Below, piece by piece: positions 12,501-22,778 of a DNA stretch of 64,000 nt. The DNA comes from Dryocosmus kuriphilus. Its lineage: Eukaryota > Arthropoda > Insecta > Hymenoptera > Cynipidae. The DNA lies in assembly GCA_038277395.1 (NCBI GenBank), contig CM076195.1, positions 46,065,337 through 46,129,336 on the forward strand, written 5' to 3'. The translations under genes and the position numbers were made by a program. Under the pieces are notes generated by a model. That model was not told the DNA's origin. It saw nothing but the letters and a program-made list of their open reading frames with translations, and ran no database searches. The stretch's first letter is position 1. Each line of letters starts with the position of its first letter.

Positions 12501-15500
12501 CTCGAAAGTGTAACGCAAGCTTCTGACACAAGCGTTGTGTCGTGTGTCAGAGGCACTGAAGTATCCCCTCCCTCTCTCTCTCTCTCTCAATTATATTTTT
12601 CTTAAAATCGTGGAAAATTATTGTTTTTGGATATAAGTGATACATTTTATGAATAGTAAGAATATGTTTTGTTTTTACATAATTGGTAATTATTTAAGCA
12701 ATTTCCTTGGATAATTTTCTATGACATACAGAGAAAAATATATTTTTTTTAACGAATAATAATTGCTTGAACAATTGTAAATCATTTAAAAACAAGAGGA
12801 AAATATGCTGTGTCTAATTTGAAAAAAAAGAAACAATTTTCAATATTTTTCTTATAATTTTTGGGTACTTACATGTCATAATAATGATAAGTATCATAAT
12901 AATGAATTTATCATAATGAAATTTCAATTTTTTATTATTCTTCTCCATGAAATATAATTAGCCTAATTCTAAATGTAGATGCATAGCAGAAGTGCGACAC
13001 AATGTGTTCTTCTAGAGAACTCATATCGGTCCGCATCGGTAATTTATAAACAAAGCGTGACTAAGCAGGCAAAGGAGAGAATGTGTTTTAGGAAATAAAA
13101 TAGTTTGAAGAATGAATCAATAAATTTTTTCAGTGTTCAAAATTATATCATTTTTAAACAATTTTAGGTTGAAGCACTACAATTAAAGGATTTTACATTT
13201 TTATTGAAACATTCAAATTCAAAAATGTCAAGGAAAAGTGGAAAATGACAGGGACTTAAAGTGGTCCAATTTTTGGCAATCACCCATATCTATTGAAGAT
13301 TTTTTAAGTTTGAAAAAAGTTGAATACAAATTATAAGAATTTCATTTTCACAGAAGAGAGTGCTTTTGGTGAACCAAGTACTTCCAAATTACCGAGGGAA
13401 CCTGATGTCATAATATCATCCTCTACACCAATGGCTGAAGAAGAAGGAATACTGGGCTTAACAGAAAAATGGATATCTTCAATAACTGAGGGTGCAACAA
13501 TTAGCGATTCATCTTCAGAAGATGAAATTTATTATAATGAGGAATCTTCTGACTGCGAGATCTTCGAAAAGGTTGATACTGGTAATGAAAGCGAAAATTC
13601 AGCGATGTTTTCTGATGAAGCGTTAAAAAAAATGTGGGCGTCCGGTGTCTTCTTTCGTAGATTTTAATGATCAGATTATGTTTCCTCAGTCCGGTTTACT
13701 CTTAAGCGATGTAATGGAAATGGCAACAGCATATAGTACTGCGTATGGTCTTACTTCACAAGCAGAAATTCATTTAACTGACATGCTAAAAATTTGCGCT
13801 GGGGAACAGTTTCAGTACATGAAATTAACGAATTATATGTTAAATAAGATTTCTGACCCACCTTCTGATGTAGTTAGATATTATTTTTATTGCGGCGGAT
13901 GTGAAGACGAATTAATTCACTCGTCAACGAAGCAGGGTATTAAAAATCAAGTAAAAACATGTTCAAACTGCGGAGAAGAGAACGTAGTCAGCCTTAGTAA
14001 TACAAAGGTATTTTTGTCGCTAGACCTTGATTACCAAGTGAAACTGATGTTAAAAAATGAAGAATTTCGCAATTGCATAATTAAAAAGATAGAACCAGAA
14101 GCAAAATCACGTTGTGACGATAGTATTCGAGATATTAGCGACGGAAAACTATATAAACAGGTCAAGGAATTATACCCTAATACAATTATGTACATTATAA
14201 GCACAGACGGTGCTCCTCTACATCACTGTTCCAAAAGAGGTTTTTGGCCTCTTCAAGTTATTATTATTGATCTGCCTGCTAAAATCAGGTATAATATAGT
14301 TTTTTTAGTAGGAATAATGATTGTTGAGCACGAACCCAAACCGAAATTAATGAATCTTTTCATAAAAGTATTTAATGAACAAGCTGAACGCTTGCATAAT
14401 GATGGAATTGAATTTACTTCAACAAAAAATGGAATTTCCAAAAAGTACCATTTTATTTTGACACCTTTGCTCATTACTGCTGACTCTGTTGCACGACCTG
14501 TATTGCAGAATAGATTTCAATACAATGCTTACTATAGCTGCAGTTATTGTTATGAACACGGCACTCATGTGAACAGTGTTAAGTTTCCTTTTTTAGAAAA
14601 AGATTCCGAAATCAGAAGTCACGAGTCCCACATGTCAGATGTTAAGGCAGCGCTTAAGGGAGGTAAGCCTGTAAGAGGAGTAAAAGGTTGGTCTGCTTTT
14701 TGTGAAATGGTCTGTATAGATATGGTTTGGAGTTTTGTTTTAGATGCTATGCACAATGGAATTTTAGGTGTTGAAGTACAGCTGTGGGACTTATGGTTAA
14801 AAATCGTGAAAGCTTTCCAAAGAAGAGAAATAGATGACCTTTTGCTTCTCATAAAACCTCCTCGAGATACTCACAGACGATGTGGTAAAATTTCTGACAG
14901 AAGTAAATGGAAAGCTACACAGTGGAAAGCTTGGCTGTTCTACTACAGTATTCCTATTTGTACAGGAATTTTACCAGACGAAATTATGGAACACTATGCA
15001 CTTTTTGTGAACTCCATGTACACCTTATCAAAGCCATCAATATCGAAAAGCGAAATTGATAAGTGCGAGGAAGACTTATTGAAATTTGTTGCTCACTTTG
15101 AATTGTTGTACGGACCCTCAGCAATGACTTTTAACGTGCATCTATTATTGCACTTGGCAGAAAATGTTCGACGCTCAGGTCCCCTCTGGGCACCTTCTGC
15201 TTTCCCTTTCGAAAGAAATATTTTCCATTTAAAACGAACTGTAAATGGTCCAAAGAGTGCTGAGCAACAAATGGCTAAAAATTCTCTCAAAATTTTAGCC
15301 TACAAACAAAATCGCTCCTTATCCCTTCCATATGCAGTGAATGATTACATTGAAAGTCTTTTTAATTCTAAAAAATGTACAGCGAGCGCGAAAACTTTCG
15401 GTGAAGTGACCTTCTTTGATGAGTGTGAATCTCATGAGACTGAACTAAGCATTAAAACATATGAGACTGACTTAAGCATTAAAACATATTCAAGATGTAT

Positions 15501-15825
15501 TTATGTGGGGCAAATTTTTTGTAGCGTTAGGTACACTCGTACAAAAGTATTTGATGATACTGTCATTCAACTAAAAAGCGGACAACTGGCACAAATCGTT
15601 GATATTTGCCTTGCCGCAGACGATACTTACTATTTGAATGTAAAGAAATTTGAAGTCGAAGAATTTTCCATTGGCACAGTAGTTATCTCTCATATATGGG
15701 AAATAAAAGCAATTGGTCAATCGGACAACATTTCTTTTTCGGATATTGATTCAAAGATGGTTAAAGTAGATTTACCAACTCGTCAATTTTTATGTAAAAT
15801 TCCAAACATTTTTGAAGCACAATAA
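9529..15825 (+). pseudogene. tnp2-like (CACTA/CMC-type) transposase gene, one frameshift
   Basis: Exon 1 (9529-9661) starts MDEDRKKGFKKRI and ends at AA|GTAAAT; the next exon begins after TTTTCACAG at about 13354 in matching phase. It opens with an acidic Ser-rich stretch (DSSSEDEIYYNEESSDCE) and changes frame near 13625-13670, at or just after a run of eight A. The rest, to TAA at 15825, is open for about 720 codons. Landmarks: a CxxC...CxxC zinc ribbon (YCGGCEDEL, TCSNCGEENV); STDGAPLHHCSKRGFWPLQ; CSYCYEHGTHV; DAMHNGILGVEVQLWDLWL, the tnp2-type Asp/His motif; and the C-terminal NVHLLLHLAENVRRSGPLWA...FPFE block typical of animal tnp2-like proteins. A 27-nt in-frame duplication lies at 15436-15489. 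A poly(A) signal-like AATAAAA is near 15909. No terminal inverted repeats were found, so this could be a domesticated or stranded transposase. The link of exon 1 to exon 2 rests on phase and splice sites only. Confidence 0.7.
9662..13353 (+). other. Long AT-rich intron of the tnp2-like gene
   Basis: No gene is visible in these 3.7 kb. 9880-10230 holds degenerate 'GTTGAAAATT' repeats like those in the BEN introns. 11760-12300 contains two diverged copies of a block (TTTCCGGAAATGCTT near 11787 and ATTCGGAAATGCTTCC near 12129, each followed by AAATATTTTAAATCTATTCAA) about 340 bp apart. 12470-12590 is a GC-richer patch ending in a (CT)n tract, with a small inverted repeat TCTGACACA/TGTGTCAGA. Confidence 0.5.
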
Positions 15826-16914
15826 ACGTTTTTGTATGCTTTTATTTTTCCTTCTTAATTTTTCTATTTCAGAATCGCAGTATGGATAAAATTACGAATT
15901 TATTTTCAATAAAACAATGTATTATTGCCAAATATTTATTATATTATTTATTTTTATATAAGCACCTTCAGGTGGCTGTCGTGCCAAAAATCAGGACTCT
16001 GTAAAAAAAGTTTGCTTCGCTTCAAAGAAATTAAGTAATTAGTAATTTCTTATGATAGAAAAAGCTTCTTACCAAATTATTAAAAATAGTTCCATTTTAA
16101 TGAATAATTACTTATTTTTCGGGGTAAAAAATTCCCGACAACTCAACCGTTTCCAGCTTTGAAAATAAGTCAATAATCTTCAAATATAATTATTTGTTTA
16201 AAAAAGGCTTTCATTTAAAAAAATTGTTCTCACGATTTCAGCCTAGAAAAACTTACTTTCAAAATTGCAAAACAGAGTTGTAGAGAATATATTCTTCCAA
16301 AAAATAAGTCTTCATTTAGTATAATTCAAGCATTTTTAGAAAATTGGTAAAAAGCGTTATTTTTAAAATTAGTGTTTTTGTAAGTTTTAAAATGTATGCA
16401 TTAGAAATAATATTTTTTCTTTAGAATATCATCAATAATATTTTTTTGATTCTTAAAAAAACATAGAAAAATATTTTTTAGAGATCGGATTTTTGGGACG
16501 GTAACTACTGTTGTCTTTTACTTTATTCGTATAAATTTCTTCATTGTAGAATTGACTTGTTTATTTAAAAACTTAAATTATATTTATATAATTATATATA
16601 AATTATAGTAAATATAATTATTAGTAACTATGTTGTTATAAATATGTATAAATAAATATGTATAAATGAAAATATGATGTATAAATAAAAAATGTATTTT
16701 TTTGTATAAATAAAAATAAATATCTATAAATAAAATTATTATTAACTATATTTAACTTAATAACAAAAACTTGTTGAGTATGAAAAAGCAGAATTTTTAA
16801 TAATTCATATTAAAATCCAATTATTACACATGTATTAACAGTCAGATTAAAGAACTATTTTTAATATATTTCATTAATTTCTTAAGTAAAAAGTAAAATT
16901 TACTTCAGTTTGCT
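15826..16914. other. 3' flank of the tnp2-like gene, AT-rich, no gene seen
   Basis: After the stop there is a poly(A) signal-like AATAAAA near 15909. The rest is AT-rich, with ATAAATA-type low complexity at about 16560-16750. I looked for CACTR-type ends matching a left terminus and saw none. Confidence 0.5.
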
Positions 16915-17175
16915 CTGACGAATTCAGGCGCATTGGAGGAAGAATTTGCTCTCACGGATTAAGACGCATTGACCAATGTTGAAGTGTTTGTGCGTTCACG
17001 AATTCAGGCGCATTGGAGGAAGAATTTACTCTCACGGATTAAGACGCATTGACCAATGTTGAAGTTTTTGCGCGTTCACGATTTCAGATGCATTGGACGG
17101 AGACTTTAACTCTCACGAATTAAGACGCATTGACCAATGTTGAAGCGTTTCACGCGTTGACGGATCCAGGCGAAT
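16915..17175. repeat. 80-bp tandem repeat, just over three units
   Basis: The words AATTCAGGCGCATTGGA, ATTTCAGATGCATTGGA and GATCCAGGCG begin at 16921, 17001, 17081 and about 17162, 80 bp apart. Each unit seems built of two ~40-bp halves, one with TCAGGCGCATTGG and one with TAAGACGCATTGACC, so the array probably grew by doubling of an older ~40-bp unit. Confidence 0.9.
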
Positions 17176-17709
17176 TAAAGTTCGATTTCAAATCGCTCGA
17201 ATTGAAACGCAATGGCAGACACCGAAATAAATTCGTGCTGACGCATTGAATAGAATTCGCTGATGTTAAACTTGTGCGGTGTATTTGTACGTATAGAAAG
17301 ATTCAAAGTTGAAACTCATCTTCTCGAATTTGCACGAATTGACAGGCTGGTCCAATGCGTCATTGTCGCAAAACGGGAGGATGTCTCAGTCTTTTCAATT
17401 TAAATCGTATGAATACGTTCTTTTTTGCTGGGATTATAACTTGTTGTTCATTAATCCACCAGAAATATTCTAATTATGAAAAAAATCACAACAGCAAATT
17501 TTTAATTTCAAAAAATGAGGTTTTAAAACCACTTATATTCAGACTGTCCAACAGGTACGTAAAATGGAGATTAATTTCCACAAAAATTTTTTCACCAATT
17601 TTAATATCAAAAAAAATGAATTATATAAAGACTGTCCAACAGGTTTCATGTTATTAAACTGTAAAATGGAGAAATTAATTTCCACAAAAATATAAAGCCT
17701 ATTATAAAA
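17176..17709. other. No gene; short direct repeat
   Basis: GACTGTCCAACAGGT followed by AAAATGGAGA and ATTAATTTCCACAAAAAT occurs twice, near 17540-17590 and 17630-17690, a ~95-bp direct duplication. Nothing else was recognised. Confidence 0.5.
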
Positions 17710-17739
17710 ATGGCTTTTTTGTCACTTAACGTTGACCGA

Positions 17740-17835
17740 CGTTTGTGCGCATGCGCAGCGACGCACAAAAGTGCGACCACAAGAAGTCCATGTAGGTCTT
17801 TTCATCTGAATACTTTTTTGCGCGCATGCGCTGCC
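17740..17835. promoter_or_regulatory. Two NRF1/ewg-like palindromes upstream of the THAP-type gene
   Basis: TGCGCATGCGCA (near 17747) and GCGCATGCGC (near 17822) are good matches to the palindromic site bound by NRF-1 and its insect homologue erect wing. They lie 170-260 bp upstream of the ATG at 17998, a normal promoter distance. No TATA box is obvious. The function is inferred from the motif only. Confidence 0.45.
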
Positions 17836-17997
17836 GTACTTGCTAAAAGTAAACACATTACATCATATGGAACTTTTCGGTATTGTCGAGGAACGCGAAT
17901 TTATCATATACGCAGTTGATAAATTGTCATGAAAATCGTAGGGTTTACGTGGCACAGTTCATAAATATAGATTGTGGTGTGCAAAGTGACTGGGGAC

Positions 17998-19969
17998 ATG
18001 GCTATGAAAAATAAAAGCGCGACACAACGGTGTTGCTATGGCACTTGTAAAAATGACTCTTGTCCCATATCGCCGGAGGACAAGCAATCTTTCGTTTTTA
18101 TCAAATTTCCGAAGTCTTGCGTTTTGTACCTTCATAAACTGATCAATTGCGGGAAAAGAGAGCATATCAATAGTTGCGTTCAGTGTAAAAAAAGTGAACG
18201 GTGGGTTAAATGTTGTCGAAGAGCCGAGGAAGGTTTGCGAACTATTGACAATGTACCAATGGATATACATACGAGGTGTGATCAAAAAGTAAGGTGACTT
18301 TTTGAATTTCGCGGGATGCGTACAGTCGATATTCGTTTTCTTTTCTTCTTATGTTGGTCCACTCGTCCCAAATATATGTGCACAGTTTCAGCTATATAGC
18401 ATTTTTTGTTTGTTTGTGAGAGGCATAAATGTGAGAAGTATTTTGCGTGCTCGGCGATTTTCTGCTGTCGAAAAAAATGGATGAAAGAATTTGCATCCAA
18501 TTTTGTGTAAAAAATGGAATTAAGTGCTCCAAAATACTTGAAATGTTAACAGTGGCATAAGGTGAGTGTACTCTGAGTAAAAAAAATGTTTATAAGTGGT
18601 ACAAGCTCTTTCGGGAAGGCCGAGAAAATGTTAATGGCGAAGCTCGCCCTGGACGACCAAACACGTCAATAACTGATGAAAACGTTGAAGAAGTGAAGAA
18701 AATAGTGTTGGCGAATCGCCGAATTACCATTAGAGAAGTTGCTGATGATGTCGGAATCTCGTTTGGCTCGTGCCAAGCAATTTTAGTGGATATTTTGAGC
18801 ATGAGACGTGTGTCAGCGAAGTTTGTTCCGAAACCACGATAATGTACCAGCTCACACGTCATTGCTTCTTCGTAATTGTTTGACCAATAATAACACCATA
18901 ATCATGCCTCAGCCACCGTATTCACCAGATTTGGCTCCCTGCGACTTTTTCCTGTTTCCAAAACTGAAAAAACCCACGAAAGGACGGCGTTTTGCGACGA
19001 TTGGGGAGATACAGACCGCATCGCTGGAACAGCTGAAGGCTATACCAAAAAGTGCTTATCAGAAATGCTTTGAGGATTGGAAAAAGCGCTGGCACAAATG
19101 TATTACATCCGAGGGGGATTACTTTTAATTGCACAACATCAATATTGATGAATAAATAAATATTTTTTGATAAAAATAAAGTCACCTTACTTTTTGATCA
19201 CATCTCGTATACCTGTTCGCTACATTTTTACGACAAAACTGGGCCCATCGAAGTACATCCAAATCCAATTGACCATACGAAACCTGCTGTAAAAGTGAGT
19301 TCCGTAAAATAAATAAATACCAGTACATATGTAAAATAAGTAAAAATGTGAAATGAAGACATATACAATGAATATAATTCTTCAATGTGACAATATTGTT
19401 TTTCAGGTTGCAAAAGGGAGATTAAGCCTTGAAGAAAAATACGGACGCAATTCGCTTCAAACTGCGGACGCACGAAAAATCTGCGACGAGGACAATAGAT
19501 CGCAGATATTCTGGCTCAAATGAAAAGCCTCCTTCCTTACTTTGTAATTGATGATTTTGTAATCCTCGGGTTATTAACTGTACGATCCTGCAAATTATCA
19601 TATGGATGTCGATGACTGTGACGAAATAATGGAATGGGAAAGGCGAAAGGAACAACGTGCAGCTACGGGACTCAAACGGAAAAGAGTACAACTTGTAACG
19701 TGGGCACGGAAACTGAGAGTACACCTGTAAATTCAACGACACAAAGCTATATTGTTAAAAGCAACTGCAAGAGAATCCAAATTACGATTAGCCACAGCCC
19801 TCTGATGACGCAGTTTGTTGAGTCTTTGAAAAGTAACGATAAGAAATGTACTTTTCATACCGGTTTGAGATTTTTGCAAATGGTTGTTTTGTTTAATTTC
19901 TTATCCCCTGCGTGTAATTTGATATTTCATAATATATTCATTTTTTCATATTTACTTCAACACTTTTAA
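17998..19969 (+). pseudogene. THAP-type zinc-finger gene, split by a mariner
   Basis: THAP domains are C2CH zinc fingers that bind DNA, often in transposase-derived proteins. The frame from ATG 17998 gives CCYGTCKNDSCP (first Cys pair), FVFIKFPKS and RWVKCCRR. It then stops making sense at 18272, where a mariner starts. If one copy of the mariner TA duplication and the mariner are left out, the frame runs on at 19210 into CSLHFYDKTGPIEVHPNP, which supplies the C-x2-H pair and the HF of a THAP domain, then a donor AAA|GTGAGT (19294/19295). A second exon may begin after TTTTTCAG at 19407. Further down, 19634-19880 encodes TCSYGTQTEKSTTC and SNDKKCTFHTGL, which resembles the region before the DDE domain in THAP/DDE_Tnp_4 proteins, but no DDE domain follows. 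Splicing of the middle part is unresolved. Probably dead. Confidence 0.6.
18272..19207 (+). mobile_element. mariner element, 936 bp, internally deleted
   Basis: The terminal inverted repeats are CGAGGTGTGATCAAAAAGTA (18272 on) and its reverse complement ending at 19207 (one mismatch: GATCACATCTCG). TA flanks both ends (18270-18271, 19208-19209), the normal mariner duplication. Inside, about 18477-18840 encodes the transposase N-terminus (helix-turn-helix part: TIREVADDVGISFGS), with an in-frame stop near 18560. At about 18838 the coding sequence jumps straight to HDNVPAHTSLLL, so a few hundred bases carrying the first catalytic Asp are missing. The C-terminus MPQPPYSPDLAPCDFFLFPK is present to 19128. 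It is not able to encode an active transposase. Confidence 0.9.
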
Positions 19970-20999
19970 TTAATTTTAATCAAACTTTATGCAATAAAAT
20001 ACAAGTTTTGTAGAACTTTCGAAATTTTACAACCCCACGTTGTTATAAGCAAATAAATCATATGACATTTTTACATAAGACTCTGAGAAGTTCCAATAAT
20101 TAATTTCTGAATTATTTGTTATAATTTTTAATTTCATTTTTTTATAATTAATAAAAATAGGTGTTCTAATCTCTCAATCAACTCCTTCTTCTTTCCCCCA
20201 ATGGGTCCGCCATGGCACATTAACCACCTGCGTAATTATAAACAATTGTGTGCCTCGATCGTCTCGTGCACTAACTCGGCCCCGTCGATCACAGATGCGT
20301 TTAAATTTAACTTTAAAAAAGTGAGCTGTGTACCCATTTTGACGTTTTGTGCGAATGGTTCATATTACGCGGATTCCAATATGGCGACAGAGCATGCGTA
20401 CTGGAAGCGTGAAAAGACCTATTACGAATAAGTTGTTCAAGTTAGTGTGATATAGTTATTAGAAACAATCTTAGAAAAATCTTTTTTTTTTCTTACGGTA
20501 GGGCTTCGCCCCCAGACCCCCCCCCCCCCCCCCGCCATGAACGGAGCTTTGCCTCTGGACCCAAGGTTTTTATTTACATTATTTTTATGAAATTATATTA
20601 AACCTGTATGACCTTTTATTTCCCTAGTCTCTCAAATCGACTTTTCTACTTATTCTTGCTAAAAAATAGTGTGTGCAAGTCGTACTGGTAACCAGGAATT
20701 CGTGACTCGTGCTGCGCATGCACACTCTTCACCAATTCCTGGTTTTCAGCAATCGTTGCACAAAGTACTACTTCATAATTATAACACGGTATCACAGGGC
20801 GATACTACTTCTGGTATTGGCTTGAGTAAAAAAAAAAAGAAGTCGAGGGAAATCTGGGGAGCTAGAAGATTTTTGAATAACCCTTTGCATAAGCAAGATT
20901 AAATACAAAATTTTCAGCACTCCAGATTTTCCTCTATGTTGATTTATTCGATTAAATCGATCTTTTTTGCATTTTTTGATAATATTTATTATGTAGAAT
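19970..20999. other. No confident gene; C-run and possible exon
   Basis: The TA-rich 3' flank of the THAP-type gene carries AATAAAA near 19995. A homopolymer of about 17 C lies near 20518-20534 inside a GC-rich block (GGGCTTCGCCCCCAGACC). An open stretch 20669-20902 contains a Lys run (KKKKKSREIWGARRF) but matches no family I know. NRF1-like GCGCATGC words recur near 20711. Confidence 0.4.
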
Positions 21000-21230
21000 T
21001 TGTACGCAAAGAAATTCGTTCGGTTCGGGCTTTATAACGAAACTATGGGAGTGACAATCAGCCCACGAGCCGACATGTTCTGCAAAGTCCGTGACGACGC
21101 CAGGATTAAAAAATCGGACAGCCGGTTGACCCTCCCTGATAAGGAGACTAGAGTCGCTAGGAGAGAGCAACACGTGGCCCAAAAAAATTACTCGAAGAAG
21201 AAGAAGGAGTTACGTATGGACCAGGCATAG
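21000..21230 (+). CDS. Hypothetical exon, function unknown
   Basis: This is an open frame of about 76 codons preceded by an acceptor-like TTATTATGTAG (ending 20996) and ending in TAG. It has no ATG at its start, the first being at residue 16. It is basic and ends with a Lys/Arg-rich segment (YSKKKKELRM). Key readable parts are KKFVRFGLYNETMGVTISP and ADMFCKVRDDARI. I do not recognise the family. It could be an internal or terminal exon with the frame at 20669-20902, or a remnant of a mobile element. Confidence 0.3.
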   Translation: MYAKKFVRFGLYNETMGVTISPRADMFCKVRDDARIKKSDSRLTLPDKETRVARREQHVAQKNYSKKKKELRMDQA

Positions 21231-21679
21231 CAGATTAGCAGACTGACTGTGAGTAATGATTAAATGCGTTTTTCTCAAAACTATATTTTTTAAAGTGGTT
21301 GACATGGTATCTTGAAAATCACAAGATCGATTAAGCTCAAATTTGGGACATATTTTCAGCATATGTTTGGCTATAGCCCAAACTAGAATAAATAAAAAAA
21401 AAAATGATTTTAGAATTTTTAACAAGTCAAAAACCACCAAAAAAAGTGAAAATTCACAAAAAAAATTTTTAATAAGCGCAATTTTGTGAATTTGCAATAT
21501 TTTTTATTAGTTCTAGTCCGGAATATAAGTGTACTTGTATATTTTAAGAATCTCTTTGATTTTTTTCTTTCAGATGCCCTGGAGCAGCAGAATCATGTCA
21601 ACCAGGTGGGGGTTGCGTTTCCGAGATTGCAAATTCAGCGATGTTTCATATTATATTTTAAAATACTTTTTATTTACTT
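21231..21679. other. No gene seen
   Basis: This AT-rich spacer lies between the hypothetical exon and the first recognisable bases of the BEL/Pao LTR at about 21680. No repeat or coding signal was recognised. Confidence 0.4.
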
Positions 21680-22259
21680 TCTATTTCAAGGTTTAGTTTA
21701 CAACCTTTTAGAATACTAATTTAGCCATAAAATTACGAGGTAGACCAAAATTGTCATTTCAAAGAATATCTGCTGAAATTTTACCTATTTCCAAAGCTGT
21801 ACATTTCTTTTCACGTTTTTATTTTGCAGCGTTCTAATATTTTTCTCACGTCAAGCCTACGTAACACATCTACGAAACAGCCCAAATTTTATTATTGGAA
21901 AGCTTGTATTTCCAAAGGGTTTAAGGCAAGGGTCATTTTTGTAATTCTAGTTATCCGCTATTTAAGAACTCATATACGCATCCGGTTCCAGCTTAGGACA
22001 CCTTAAGACTTTTATTGCTTTATGGACGTACCGCAAATATTTTTGGGTTTTGACCATCCCTAATATAAATCTCGGAAAATTCTACAATTACTTGACGTCA
22101 GAGAGAAATAGTGCAAGCATACCTCCTCCTACAATTTGTAACCTATCAGAGTAAGTCTACCACCCTCTCCATTTTTGTGTCAATGTCCTACGCTACCACC
22201 CAGAGACTTTCGTAAAATTTCTAAGACCATAAAAAATCTTGTACTCTCAAGACGAACAT
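21680..22259 (+). mobile_element. BEL/Pao 5' LTR, left part
   Basis: About 580 bp here align with 36507-37080, downstream of the BEL/Pao pol. Shared stretches include CTATTTCAAGGTTTAGTTTA, CACCTTAAGACTTTTATTGC and CTCAAGACGAACA. The copy stops at 22259 because a Gypsy element is inserted, and the LTR resumes at 30871 after the repeated bases ACAT. The two LTRs differ at several percent of sites, so the BEL element is old. The outermost LTR base is not certain, since no TG start is obvious. Confidence 0.8.
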
Positions 22260-22633
22260 TGTAGAGCATGAAGGTCTCACTGGGGAAGGGAAGAGGATGT
22301 GGATGCCGAGATAAAGGGTAGAACACAATGAAAACAGGGGGAGTGGCGAGAATTCAAATAATGTATTCGTACTCATAAATTAAATACAACAGCGGCGTCA
22401 GTTCGAATAATATAGCGAATGGCTGAAGAGCCAACGACAGACTGCTGGAGACAGAGCCACGCTGAGACCAGGCGAGATCAAGACAAGAACAGCTCGCTTG
22501 GAGCTTGGAACAAGACTGACTTTAGGGCGAGTGGCGAGATCTGGCAAACGACTGACCGGTCGGGAACCGCCGTAGGTTTCCGGACGGGCTCGGCCTCGGT
22601 CCTCGTCACCCATCCGGTAACGTCCGCGTTACA
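22260..22633 (-). repeat. Gypsy LTR (3' LTR by transcription)
   Basis: 374 bp, starting TGTAGAGCATGAAGG on the plus strand and ending CCGCGTTACA. It pairs with 30505-30870, which has small deletions and roughly 5-8% differences, so the insertion is not recent. The run of C just beyond it (about 22635-22653) is, on the coding strand, a run of G ending two bases before the LTR, and would serve as the polypurine tract. Confidence 0.9.
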
Positions 22634-22725
22634 ACCCCCCCCCCCCCCCCCCTAACGGGGTTCCGATGTATACCCGGAACAGTTCAAAAGTAAAATGTAT
22701 CCCTTAAGCTACATACAAAACAAAA

Positions 22726-22778
<53 letters not shown>

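Noticed and set aside
12396..12590. 64-codon frame on the minus strand starting with an Arg/Glu repeat
   Set aside because: It comes from the (CT)n tract and lies in an intron.
14253..15290. Minus-strand frames of 65-77 codons
   Set aside because: They are antisense shadows of the tnp2-like transposase coding exon.
20201..20431. 76-codon frame on the plus strand between the THAP-type gene and the C-run
   Set aside because: No family resemblance and no convincing start context; it could be a leader or chance.
22398..22655. Pro/Arg-rich frames on both strands
   Set aside because: They lie wholly inside the Gypsy LTR, in opposite strands, with no coding signature.
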